From contig CAYOED010000038.1 of assembly GCA_964402925.1 (NCBI GenBank), positions 1-32,514 on the forward strand: a stretch of 32,514 bases of DNA. The letters are read 5' to 3'. How positions within the stretch are numbered: position 1 is the stretch's first letter; each line of letters starts with the position of its first letter. Made by a program: the position numbers and the translations under genes. The notes beneath the pieces were generated by a model, which saw only the letters and a list, made by a program, of their open reading frames with translations, ran no database searches and had not been told where the DNA came from. Shown piece by piece: positions 21,951 to 30,075 of this stretch. Origin of the DNA: Suilimivivens sp964402925 (GTDB taxonomy: Bacteria; Bacillota; Clostridia; Lachnospirales; Lachnospiraceae).

Positions 21951-23237
21951 TCATCTTTTATCCAGTTCTTCCGTGATTTCTTCCCAAGTCACACCTTTTT
22001 CAACCATAAGGACCATCATATGATAAAGGAAATCAGCAATTTCATATTTTATTTCATTTGCGTTAGGATTTTTGGAAGCGATGACGATTTCCGTTGCCTC
22101 CTCACCCAGTTTCTTTAAAATCTTATCAATTCCCTTATCAAACAAATAGTTTGTATAGGATCCTTCCTTTGGATGGACTTTTCTGTCCTTGATGACGCTA
22201 AGCACAGATTCAAAAACCATAAGAGGATTGGTTTCATCATATTCCTTTTTCATGATTTCATTGAAGAAGCAACTGTAGTTTCCGGTGTGGCAGGCAGCGC
22301 CCACCTGGGAAACCTTTGCAAGAATCGTGTCTTTATCACAATCTGCAATCATTTCCTTTACATACTGAAAATGTCCGCTGGTTTCTCCTTTGATCCATTG
22401 TTCCTTGCGGCTCCGGCTGTAATAAGTCATGCGTCCGCTCTTTAAGGTATGCAGATATGCCTCTTCATCCATATATGCCACCATCAACACTTCACGCGTT
22501 TTGTAATCCTGTACGACTACGGGTACAAGCCCGTCAGAGTTCTTCTTAAGTTCCGCCCAGCTGATGGCAGGTTCAAACGTCCGCACGCCGACGCCGTTAT
22601 CCGCACATAAATCTTTGATATCATTTAATTCCTTTGCATTGGCGTTGATTGCCGGTCCTGTGACACCCGAAATCACACTGACGGATAAAAGTTCAATGAT
22701 TTTATCTAAAGACACTTCGGGCAGCGTTACAATAACCGGAAGCTTCGATACATCAATTGCCTGCTTAATGCCTTTCGGACTGATTAAAATGACCTGCTCC
22801 ACATATTCTGAAAGAAGGGATTCGTTTGCTTCAATCTCAGAAGCCTCCGCAATACAGGCAATAATTTTATCTTTGCCGAATTTAAGCGAAACCTCCCTCG
22901 TGATTTCAATATTGCTTTCCTTGGAGTAATTGAGCGCCGCCTTCGCACAGCCGGCATAAAGAAGTTTTTTGATATCCTCCATCCGCTTTACGTTGCCTGC
23001 CCCAATAACCGGAATCTGCGCTTCTTTGCAGATGAGTTTTAACAGATCAAGGGCTGCTTCATGGGAAGCATCGTCTGTGGACAAATCAAACACGATCAGT
23101 TCATCTGCATTATTTTCTCCGTAAAATTTTGCCAATTCCGCCGGGTTGCCGCTTATGACTGTGTCATCCTTAAAGCCTGCAACTGCCTTTTCATTTAAAA
23201 GATAAATACATGGTATAAATTTTTTATAATCGTTCAT
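21951..23237 (-). CDS. hisIE: HisIE with an extra N-terminal degenerate HisF-like domain
   Basis: This 428-residue protein has three parts. Residues 1-220 look like the HisF/HisA barrel (KFIPCIYL, GNPAELAKFYGENNADELIVFDL, IPVIGAGNVKRMEDIKKLLYAGCAKAALN). However, the two HisF catalytic aspartates are replaced, by Y12 and about A130. Residues 225-328 are HisI, phosphoribosyl-AMP cyclohydrolase, with WIKGETSG, DCDKD and CHTGNYSCF. Residues 340-428 are HisE, phosphoribosyl-ATP pyrophosphatase. HisI and HisE look intact, so the enzyme should run steps two and three of histidine synthesis; the barrel is probably structural or regulatory. It is the last gene of the operon. Confidence 0.93.
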   Translation of the reverse strand: MNDYKKFIPCIYLLNEKAVAGFKDDTVISGNPAELAKFYGENNADELIVFDLSTDDASHEAALDLLKLICKEAQIPVIGAGNVKRMEDIKKLLYAGCAKAALNYSKESNIEITREVSLKFGKDKIIACIAEASEIEANESLLSEYVEQVILISPKGIKQAIDVSKLPVIVTLPEVSLDKIIELLSVSVISGVTGPAINANAKELNDIKDLCADNGVGVRTFEPAISWAELKKNSDGLVPVVVQDYKTREVLMVAYMDEEAYLHTLKSGRMTYYSRSRKEQWIKGETSGHFQYVKEMIADCDKDTILAKVSQVGAACHTGNYSCFFNEIMKKEYDETNPLMVFESVLSVIKDRKVHPKEGSYTNYLFDKGIDKILKKLGEEATEIVIASKNPNANEIKYEIADFLYHMMVLMVEKGVTWEEITEELDKR

Positions 23238-23255
23238 CGTTTTGTACTTCTTTCC

Positions 23256-23843
23256 TTAAAGACTGCCTTTTGTACTAAGAACATCCTTAATTCTTTCATC
23301 TTTTCTTGTTGCCTCATCAAGCGCCTTTGCAAAAGCCTTGAAGATTGCTTCTATCATGTGGTGATTATTCATACCTGAAAGCATTTTGATGTGAAGATTC
23401 ATCCCTGCACTGTAAGAAACGGCATAGAAGAATTCTCTCACAAGTTCGGTATCCAGATCTCCTACTTTTTCAGTTGTAAACTCACATTCAAAGGCAAAAT
23501 AGGGTCTGCCGCACAAATCGATTGCACACAGGGCAAGCGCGTCGTCCATAGGCAGAATGACCGAACCATAGCGCCTGATTCCCGCTTTATCCCCAAGGGC
23601 TTCTTTGATTGCAGTCCCAAGCACGATGCCTGTATCTTCCACCGAGTGATGTCCGTCCACATGCAGATCTCCGTTTACCTTCACATCAAGATTAAAAAAG
23701 CCGTGTCTTGAAAACCCTTCCAGCATATGGTCAAAAAAGCCGATTCCGGTTTCAATATTGCCGCTTCCATCCCCATCTAAATTCAAAGTGATGGAAATAT
23801 CCGTTTCTTTTGTCTTACGCATTACAATGGCATTTCGCTTCAT
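23256..23843 (-). CDS. hisB: Imidazoleglycerol-phosphate dehydratase HisB
   Basis: HisB removes water from imidazole glycerol phosphate. The 195-residue monofunctional form has the two metal-binding repeats, DGHHSVEDTGIVLG and NNHHMIEAIFKAFAKAL, which hold the manganese histidines and glutamates, and the start IETGIGFFDHMLEGFSRHG. GGGGAG lies 6 nt before the ATG. It lies 18 bp before hisIE and 11 bp after hisD. Confidence 0.96.
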   Translation of the reverse strand: MKRNAIVMRKTKETDISITLNLDGDGSGNIETGIGFFDHMLEGFSRHGFFNLDVKVNGDLHVDGHHSVEDTGIVLGTAIKEALGDKAGIRRYGSVILPMDDALALCAIDLCGRPYFAFECEFTTEKVGDLDTELVREFFYAVSYSAGMNLHIKMLSGMNNHHMIEAIFKAFAKALDEATRKDERIKDVLSTKGSL

Positions 23844-23854
23844 AAAAATCTCCC

Positions 23855-25144
23855 CTATTCAAATCTTACTTTAATAGAGTTTGCATGGGCAGTCAAGCCC
23901 TCTTTTTCGGCAAACAGTTCAATATCTTTATGTACTTTTGAAAGCGCATCCTGAGAATAAGAAATAATACTGGTCTTTTTCAGGAAATCATCTACATTTA
24001 AAGGAGAAAAGAATCTTGCAGTACCGTTGGTGGGTAATATATGGTTGGGACCTGCAAAGTAATCTCCCAAAGGCTCTGAGGAATATTCACCCAGGAAAAT
24101 CGCGCCCGCATTCTTTATTTTTGTCATCGTTTCAAAAGGATTTGCAGTTAAGATCTCAAGGTGCTCAGAAGCAATCTCATTTGCTGCCGCTATGGCTTCC
24201 TCCATGTTTTGCGCAATCAGGATATAACCATAATTTTCAAGAGATTTTTCGATGATTTCCTTCCGGGAAAGTTCCTGCGTAAAGACTTCTGCCTCTTTAG
24301 AAACCTGCTCCGCCAGCTGTCTGCTTGTGGTGATTAAAATCGCGCTTGCCATTTCATCATGTTCTGCCTGGGACAGCAGATCTGCCGCTATGTATCTTGG
24401 GTTTGCGGTTTCATCCGCCAGCACTAAAATCTCACTGGGACCTGCAATGGAGTCAATGCTGACGTAGCCGAAACAGGCCTTTTTCGCCAGCGCCACGAAA
24501 ATATTCCCCGGTCCGGTGATCTTATCTACTCTGGGAATGCTTTGCGTGCCAAATGCCATGGCGGCAATCGCCTGCGCTCCGCCAGCCTTATAGATTTCAT
24601 TAACACCAGCAATGTCCGCAGCCACCAGTGTTCCCGGATTGACTTTTCCGTCAGCGCCGGGGGGCGTTGTCATGATGATTCTGGAAACCCCTGCCACCTT
24701 GGCAGGCAGCACATTCATCAGGACACTGGAAGGATAAGCCGCTTTTCCGCCGGGCACATACACACCGGAAATCTCGATGGGGGTAATTTTCTGTCCCAGG
24801 ATCGTTCCGTTATCCTCCGGGATAAACCAGCTGTTATGAAGCTGCTTATCATGGAATTTTATGATATTGGCGGCGGATTTCTTCATGACCTTTACCAACT
24901 CGGGGTCCACCTTTTCGTAGGCTTCCTTGATCTCTTCATCCGTTACCTTTACGTTGTCCGCGGTAATCTCACATTTATCAAATTTTAAGGTGTACCCAAA
25001 CAGCGCTTCATCTCCCTTTGTGCGGACCTGTTCGATGATTTCATTGACAGTCTGTTCATACTGTCCGTAACTGTTGGGGCTTCTTTTAAGAAGATTTTCC
25101 AACAGATTATTTCTGGTTGTATCGTTTAATTCTATAATACGCAT
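23855..25144 (-). CDS. hisD: Histidinol dehydrogenase HisD
   Basis: HisD oxidises histidinol to histidine in two NAD-dependent steps, using zinc. The 429-residue protein has the family pattern: ISGVYVPGGKAAYPSSVLMN, AGGAQAIAAMAFGTQSIPRVDKITGPGN, DSIAGPSEILVLAD, LLSQAEHDE and SEHLEI. The start at 25144 is set by AAAGGAG 7 nt upstream; the reading to 25165 lacks a ribosome site. It lies 41 bp after hisG. Confidence 0.96.
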   Translation of the reverse strand: MRIIELNDTTRNNLLENLLKRSPNSYGQYEQTVNEIIEQVRTKGDEALFGYTLKFDKCEITADNVKVTDEEIKEAYEKVDPELVKVMKKSAANIIKFHDKQLHNSWFIPEDNGTILGQKITPIEISGVYVPGGKAAYPSSVLMNVLPAKVAGVSRIIMTTPPGADGKVNPGTLVAADIAGVNEIYKAGGAQAIAAMAFGTQSIPRVDKITGPGNIFVALAKKACFGYVSIDSIAGPSEILVLADETANPRYIAADLLSQAEHDEMASAILITTSRQLAEQVSKEAEVFTQELSRKEIIEKSLENYGYILIAQNMEEAIAAANEIASEHLEILTANPFETMTKIKNAGAIFLGEYSSEPLGDYFAGPNHILPTNGTARFFSPLNVDDFLKKTSIISYSQDALSKVHKDIELFAEKEGLTAHANSIKVRFE

Positions 25145-25185
25145 GAATCTGCTCCTTTTAATCATTTTAATTTATCATTTCCCTT

Positions 25186-25854
25186 TCAGATACGCTCTTT
25201 CAGCTGGGAAATCAGCGCCTTTATCCGCTCTGTTTCCATCTGCATACTTACTTGATTGACAATCATCCTTGCAGACAAAGGACAGATTTCTTCCAACACT
25301 TCAAGCCCATTTTCTTTAAGCGTGGAACCAGTTTCCACAATATCTACAATCACATCTGATAATCCTACAATAGGACCAAGCTCCACCGACCCGTTGAGCT
25401 TGATGATATCCACTGTCTGATGTTTTTTGTTATAAAAATAATCCTTGGCAATAATAGGGTACTTGGTTGCCACGCGGATTCTCTCATGATGGAGAAGAAG
25501 TTCCTTTGCTGATGCCGGTCCGCACACGCACATGCGGCATTTGCCAAAGCCAAGATCCAGCACTTCATATGCCCTTCTATTCTCTTCCAGAACGGTGTCC
25601 TTACCAACCACACCGATATCTGCTGCACCATATTCCACGTAAGTAGGCACATCCGGTCCTTTTGCCAGAAAAAAACGGAGTTTTTTTTCTTCGTTCACAA
25701 AAATCAGTTTTCTGGATTTTTTATCTTTCATCTCCTCGCAGGTAATGCCAATCTGTTCAAGAAGCTCCAGCGTCTTATCTGCAAGCCGCCCTTTTCCAAG
25801 GGCAAAAGTTAAATATCTGTCTTCGTTCATTTCGATATCCATGCCTTTCATCAT
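25186..25854 (-). CDS. hisG: ATP phosphoribosyltransferase HisG, short form
   Basis: HisG condenses ATP with PRPP, the first and feedback-controlled step of histidine synthesis. At 222 residues it is the short form without the C-terminal regulatory domain, so it needs HisZ, which is encoded just upstream. The N-terminal TFALGKGRLADKTLELL and the PRPP-binding DIVETGSTLKENGL are present. The ATG overlaps the hisZ stop by 4 bp (ATGA), consistent with equal production of the two subunits. Internal ATGs at codons 5 and 9 are possible alternative starts. Confidence 0.95.
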   Translation of the reverse strand: MMKGMDIEMNEDRYLTFALGKGRLADKTLELLEQIGITCEEMKDKKSRKLIFVNEEKKLRFFLAKGPDVPTYVEYGAADIGVVGKDTVLEENRRAYEVLDLGFGKCRMCVCGPASAKELLLHHERIRVATKYPIIAKDYFYNKKHQTVDIIKLNGSVELGPIVGLSDVIVDIVETGSTLKENGLEVLEEICPLSARMIVNQVSMQMETERIKALISQLKERI

Positions 25855-26966
25855 TTTTCGGGAATCAGAGCAACCTTTTTCCCATTTCTTCTAAGATCCT
25901 TTGCCTCTGAAAGCCTGCTTTCATAATTGGAGGCATTATAAGTAAGATACTGCAGGTCATCCACTATTTCCATTCCTGCCTTCTGGCTCTCCAGGGCAGA
26001 CATAAGATCATCAATCACTACCACAAAGCCTACTGCCGGCGCTTCCTTTCCGAAATAGCCAAGGAGATGGTCGTATCTGCCGCCCTTGACAATGGGTTCT
26101 CCAACACCGTAAGTATAAGCCTTAAAAATAATGCCTGTATAATAATTATATTTACTGAGCATTCCAAGATCAAAAGAAACATATTTTTCAACACCGTATT
26201 CGCAGAGCACATGATGAAGTTTTTCAAGGCGATCGATCGCCATCAGGGAACGTGTATTGCTGACCAGCCCCTTTGCCTCCTTTAAAACCTCCGCCGTGCC
26301 GAAATAGTCTGTCACTTTCAAGAGCATATTGCTGTAAGAATCAGCAATGCCCCGCCCTTCTAACAGTTCCTGAGCGCCGAAAATATTCTTGCCCGATATA
26401 AATTCGCGGAGTTCATATTCCGTCTGTTCATCTAATCCTGCCTGGTCACATATCCCCTTAAAGTATTCCACCTCACCGATGCTGATCTGAAAATTATTAA
26501 GTCCTGCCACCAGAAGGGATTCCACCACCATGGCGATCATCTCGCCATCTGCTTCCACGCTGCCGTCACTTATCAGTTCAGCTCCCATCTGGGTGACTTC
26601 TTTAAGCTTTCCCTGAAGGCTGGTGGTATTTGTAAAAGTATTTCCTACATAGCAGAACCGGATGGGGATATCTTCATCCATAAAATATTTCGCCGCACAT
26701 CTTGCCATGGAAGGGGTAAAGTCGGGTCTAAGAACCAGCGTATTTCCTTCTTTGTCAAAAAACTTATACAGTTCCTTGGAAGGGGTCGTTCCTATTTCTT
26801 TAGAGAACACGTCAAAAAATTCAAATGTGGGCGTTTGTATGTCCTGATATCCGTACAGATTCAGCTGCTTATGTATGAAATCTTCCACTGCCAGCTTCTT
26901 TGCATATTCTTTTCCATAAATATCCCTGACGCCTTCAGGCGTATGTACCAGTTGTCTGTTATTCAT
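25851..26966 (-). CDS. hisZ: ATP phosphoribosyltransferase regulatory subunit HisZ
   Basis: HisZ resembles histidyl-tRNA synthetase but acts as the regulatory subunit that activates short HisG and senses histidine. The protein begins MNNRQLVHTPEGVRDIYGKEYAKK, and carries the class II motif-2-like region VLRPDFTPSMARCAAKYF and YYTGIIFKAYTYGVGEPIVKGGRYDHLL. At about 371 residues it lacks the anticodon-binding domain of true synthetases. Four in-frame ATGs crowd the start; 26966 is preferred because GAGGA lies 5 nt upstream, while the outermost, at 26993, has only GTGGT. It is the first gene of the his operon. Confidence 0.94.
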   Translation of the reverse strand: MNNRQLVHTPEGVRDIYGKEYAKKLAVEDFIHKQLNLYGYQDIQTPTFEFFDVFSKEIGTTPSKELYKFFDKEGNTLVLRPDFTPSMARCAAKYFMDEDIPIRFCYVGNTFTNTTSLQGKLKEVTQMGAELISDGSVEADGEMIAMVVESLLVAGLNNFQISIGEVEYFKGICDQAGLDEQTEYELREFISGKNIFGAQELLEGRGIADSYSNMLLKVTDYFGTAEVLKEAKGLVSNTRSLMAIDRLEKLHHVLCEYGVEKYVSFDLGMLSKYNYYTGIIFKAYTYGVGEPIVKGGRYDHLLGYFGKEAPAVGFVVVIDDLMSALESQKAGMEIVDDLQYLTYNASNYESRLSEAKDLRRNGKKVALIPEK

Positions 26967-27074
26967 TTCCATCCTCATTTCTACGATTCTCATTGTTTAC
27001 CACAAATTATTCAGTTTTACTTTATCGCTTTAAAGTTCTAATTCGTTATCATGTTAGCACGTAAAACTATTGGT

Positions 27075-27103
27075 AGTATACAGGAAGTCATTGTTTTTGT
27101 CAA
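27075..27103 (-). promoter_or_regulatory. his operon promoter
   Basis: On the minus strand TTGACA (27098-27103) and TATACT (27075-27080) are exactly 17 bp apart. The leader of about 100 nt is too short for a T-box riboswitch, and I see no His-codon leader peptide. Confidence 0.8.
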
Positions 27104-27180
27104 ATTAAAATTGCGAAATCACATAATAAAGTATAACACATTATGAACGGGCTGTGTGAACTGATTGAATTCTGATTTTC

Positions 27181-27210
27181 TTGACTAAGATATATATCTC
27201 GGTATATACT
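27181..27210 (+). promoter_or_regulatory. vapBC promoter with palindromic operator
   Basis: TTGACT (27181-27186) and TATACT (27205-27210) are 18 bp apart. A perfect 12-bp palindrome, AGATATATATCT, fills 27188-27199 in the spacer. This is where an autoregulating antitoxin/toxin complex would bind. Confidence 0.65.
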
Positions 27211-27234
27211 ATTATCAGAAAGGAGTTTGATATT

Positions 27235-27465
27235 ATGATGACAGCAAAAGTTTTTGAAAATGGTAGAAGTCAGGCAGTTAGGTTGCCAAAAGAATATCGG
27301 TTTAATACTGATGAAGTTGCAGTGAATAAAATTGGTGATATAGTTATGCTTATGCCAAAAGCAAATAAGTGGAATTCATTTATGCAGGCTATAGATATGT
27401 TTTCTGAGGATTTTATGGATGGAGGCAGAACTGATGAAATGAGACAGGAGCGTGAAGATTTATGA
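27235..27465 (+). CDS. vapB: VapB-type antitoxin (AbrB/SpoVT-like)
   Basis: VapB antitoxins bind and block VapC toxins and repress their own operon. The 76-residue protein begins MMTAKVFENGRSQAVRLPKEYRFNTDEVAVNKIGD, the AbrB-like DNA-binding swapped hairpin typical of VapB. Its C-terminal half (about 45-76) is acidic and probably the toxin-binding tail. The start at 27235 has AAGGAG 9 nt upstream; the longer reading from 27181 would begin on the -35. The stop overlaps the toxin ATG by 4 bp. Its bases are more A+T-rich than those of the flanking his genes, in keeping with gene transfer. Confidence 0.9.
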   Translation: MMTAKVFENGRSQAVRLPKEYRFNTDEVAVNKIGDIVMLMPKANKWNSFMQAIDMFSEDFMDGGRTDEMRQEREDL

Positions 27466-27863
27466 GATACATGTTAGATACAAATATTTGTATATATGCT
27501 ATAAAGCACAAACCAGAACAGGTATTTCTTAAATTACAGGAACATGATCCGTCGGAAGTATGTATTTCTTCAGTAACATATGCAGAATTGGTTCATGGTG
27601 TTGAGAAGAGTCAATCAACAGAAAAGAATAGAGTGGCATTAGCATTACTTTTAGCTAATATTGACATTATGGATTTTGATTCTTCTGCGGCTGAAAGTTA
27701 TGGAAAAATACGAGCAGATTTGGAAAAAGCAGGGAAACCAATTGGACCATTAGATATGATGATTGCAGGACATGCGAAGTCGTTAGGATACACAGTTGTC
27801 ACGAATAATACCAAAGAATTCATGCGTGTTAATGGATTGAAACTTGAGAATTGGGCTGAATGA
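27462..27863 (+). CDS. vapC: VapC-type PIN-domain toxin ribonuclease
   Basis: VapC toxins are magnesium-dependent endonucleases, usually cutting initiator tRNA or the ribosomal sarcin-ricin loop. The 133-residue PIN domain has the acidic residues D6 (MLDTNI), E42 (YAELVHG) and D98 (GPLDMMIAGHA), and the typical VVTNNTKEF near the C-terminus, where the fourth acidic position is Asn as in many VapC proteins. It overlaps the antitoxin stop by 4 bp. All key residues are present, so it is probably active; the RNA target cannot be read from sequence. Confidence 0.93.
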   Translation: MRYMLDTNICIYAIKHKPEQVFLKLQEHDPSEVCISSVTYAELVHGVEKSQSTEKNRVALALLLANIDIMDFDSSAAESYGKIRADLEKAGKPIGPLDMMIAGHAKSLGYTVVTNNTKEFMRVNGLKLENWAE

Positions 27864-27891
27864 TAGCTTCCAATTGAACTCACAGATTTTG

Positions 27892-28431
27892 TCACATCGT
27901 TTCCCTCTCATCCAAATCTTTGCTGAGCATATCAAGGTAAGGAACAAATACTCCATGCTTTTTAGGAAGGATATATTCCGGATTCAGTTCTTCATAGAGA
28001 AAGCTTTTTCTCCCGCCGTCTCCTGCCCTTTCCCAGAAGAATTTGAAAATTTCAAAGGGAAGATAATAAAATTCATCCCTGTGCGAAAAATAGATCAGGA
28101 AAAATGCCACACCTCCCTGCTTTTCAAATTGTTCCATAAAAGTTACCTGATGCTCATGAATATTTTGAAGGGCAAATCGATCCACCGCACACTCCTTGGC
28201 ATCAAAACATACCGGAATTCCCTGTACCGCGCCGATATAGTCCACTGTACTTTTCTGATCAAAATAAGCCAGCGTAATGTGTCTGGTGGTTTTATCAATG
28301 TTGATCGGAGTAATCGGGGTGGGGATTTTCTGAATCAGTGCCAATCCATTTTCCAGGTATTTTTCATTTGTCCTGTTGATCAGATCCTCGAGTGTGGAAC
28401 CCCGAAGCCCTCTGGAACTCCATGTTGCCAT
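27892..28431 (-). CDS. recU: Holliday junction resolvase RecU-like
   Basis: RecU cuts Holliday junctions and modulates RecA in Firmicutes. The 179-residue protein has family marks GSTLEDLINRTNEKYLENG, IQKIPTPITP, STVDYIGAVQG (D64), CFDAKE (D77, K79) and NIHEHQVTFMEQFEKQGGVAFFLI. The normal active site is D-ExK; here the Glu is an Asp (FDAK for FEAK), a conservative change that could keep metal binding. GGGAG lies 9 nt before the ATG. It does not neighbour a penicillin-binding protein gene here, as it does in B. subtilis. It is convergent with vapC, 28 bp away. Confidence 0.9.
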   Translation of the reverse strand: MATWSSRGLRGSTLEDLINRTNEKYLENGLALIQKIPTPITPINIDKTTRHITLAYFDQKSTVDYIGAVQGIPVCFDAKECAVDRFALQNIHEHQVTFMEQFEKQGGVAFFLIYFSHRDEFYYLPFEIFKFFWERAGDGGRKSFLYEELNPEYILPKKHGVFVPYLDMLSKDLDERETM

Positions 28432-28457
28432 ACTGTATATCTCCCTGTGTTTATATT

Positions 28458-29432
28458 TTATATCAATCCTTGAAATTCTACTGGATAGGGAATCTCAAAT
28501 ATTTTCTTATTCAGCTTTTCAAACGGGGGTTCCATTTCGGGAAATTCCAGCCGGCACGCATATAAAAGTTGGCTGCTGACCCCATGCTGTTTTTTATATT
28601 TATCATTCCATTTTCTGTCGCCGTATTTGTAATCTCCAAGAAGAGGATGAGAGACGCTTGCCATATGAATGCGGATCTGATGGGATTTTCCGGTAATCAG
28701 TTCTGCTTCCACCAGTGTCCTGTCCGCAAAACGCCTGATTGGATAATATCTGGTCTTGATATAATCGCCCTTTTCACCGCTCCCGCTGCTTACAAGATGT
28801 ACGGTATTATTCTTCTCATCTTTTACAAGAAAGCCTTCCAGAATCTCTTCCTTTTCCACCGAACCCTTTACAAGCATGCGGTAATACTTTCTGATCTTCC
28901 GGCTGCTGATCAAACGATTCATTTCCCGGCTTCCGGCAAGCGACCTCGCTCCAATCACCAATCCCCTTGTATTGCGGTCAAGCCTGTTGCAGATGGAGGG
29001 TCTGTAGGTAGATAACTGACCGGCATCTAAATGACGATGCGCAAGAAGGTAGCCTATCATCCATTCATTCAAAGACAGGTCCTCCTGCCCCGCCTTCTGG
29101 GACAGAATCCCTGCCGGTTTATTCATAATCACAATATGTTCATCTTCATAAACAACCTGAATCCCTTTCAAACGACGGTAAGCCTCTTCATACTCTTTTA
29201 CATCTGTCCCATTTTCGCGAAAACTGCTTATCGTTTCATCTGCCAGATAAAAGGAAATCACATCTCCATCTGCAAGTTTCTCTTTTCCCTCTGCTTTTTT
29301 TCCATTCAGTGTTATATTCTTTTTCCGAAGCATTTTGTAAAAAAAGGAAGCAGGCGCTAAGGGCATGTATTTCCGTAAGAATTTATCCATCCGCTGTCCC
29401 GCTTCGTTTTCACCTATCACAATCTGCTGCAT
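28458..29432 (-). CDS. RluA-family pseudouridine synthase
   Basis: RluA-type enzymes turn uridine into pseudouridine in rRNA or tRNA. The 324-residue protein has an N-terminal S4 RNA-binding domain (about 12-65) and the catalytic domain with D152 in NRLDRNTRGLVIGA, preceded by YEDEHIVIMNKPAGILSQ and followed by TGKSHQIRIHMASVSHPLLGD. The S4 plus catalytic layout is that of RluC/RluD-like enzymes; which uridines it modifies cannot be read. It lies 26 bp before recU. Confidence 0.92.
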   Translation of the reverse strand: MQQIVIGENEAGQRMDKFLRKYMPLAPASFFYKMLRKKNITLNGKKAEGKEKLADGDVISFYLADETISSFRENGTDVKEYEEAYRRLKGIQVVYEDEHIVIMNKPAGILSQKAGQEDLSLNEWMIGYLLAHRHLDAGQLSTYRPSICNRLDRNTRGLVIGARSLAGSREMNRLISSRKIRKYYRMLVKGSVEKEEILEGFLVKDEKNNTVHLVSSGSGEKGDYIKTRYYPIRRFADRTLVEAELITGKSHQIRIHMASVSHPLLGDYKYGDRKWNDKYKKQHGVSSQLLYACRLEFPEMEPPFEKLNKKIFEIPYPVEFQGLI

Positions 29433-29469
29433 AGCTTTTCTCCTATAGACTTAAATCTGATTATGGACA

Positions 29470-30075
29470 TTACAGCGAAATATCATAAAGAAGCACTCTG
29501 ACTTCATCATCTTTCAAAGGATTATTCTCCTGCTTCATCTCATTTAAATTCTTAAGCTGCCCAGCATAGGTTTTAAGATCATTAGAAATCTTAATGGTCA
29601 TATCCTTAAACCCTCCCTGCTTCAGCATTGTCTGCAGATGCTCCCCGCAGGCTTTCCCATCACACCGCTCACTTTCTGTATAACCTAAGATGATTTTTCC
29701 TTCCACGATCATATGGCTGATTGCAAAATTTTTCTGATAAGAAGTAAAGTACATGTCATACATCCCAATCAACCTGCCCTCTAAAGGCGCAAGCACTTCC
29801 TTTGCCTCCTTGCTGCATCCGGTGGCACGGATCAACATAATCATGTTGACCATGCTCTTGCAGGCGGGAAGACAGCCAAGGACAGCAACCACTGTCAGCA
29901 GATTTTTTCTTGTACCGGTCGTTACATATCCTGCTATAAAAATAGATAGTGAAATGGCGAAAAAAATCAATGTTCTTATGATTACCTGCCGCCTTTTTGC
30001 TGTAATATATCCAAAATTACCTTTTACCGCTTTTCTCAATTCAGGTCTCCTCTCAAGTTCATGCTTCCAATTCAT
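29470..30075 (-). CDS. Two-helix membrane protein, unknown function
   Basis: This 201-residue protein has a basic N-terminus (1-30), two adjacent membrane helices (about 33-51 and 57-78), and a soluble C-terminal domain of about 120 residues. That domain has no motif I recognise. It contains two neighbouring cysteines (ERCDGKACGEH) and ends in DEVRVLLYDISL. Its ATG overlaps the stop of the YgiQ-type gene by 4 bp, so its translation is coupled to that enzyme. The charge layout places the C-terminal domain in the cytoplasm. Confidence 0.7.
   Translation of the reverse strand: MNWKHELERRPELRKAVKGNFGYITAKRRQVIIRTLIFFAISLSIFIAGYVTTGTRKNLLTVVAVLGCLPACKSMVNMIMLIRATGCSKEAKEVLAPLEGRLIGMYDMYFTSYQKNFAISHMIVEGKIILGYTESERCDGKACGEHLQTMLKQGGFKDMTIKISNDLKTYAGQLKNLNEMKQENNPLKDDEVRVLLYDISL

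Noticed and set aside
26994..27074. T-box or His attenuator leader before hisZ
   Set aside because: The leader is only about 100 nt, with no T-box sequence, no run of His codons and no terminator/antiterminator pair.
27844..28473. 209-codon open frame on the plus strand
   Set aside because: It is antisense to recU, whose family motifs are unmistakable, and its start lies inside vapC.
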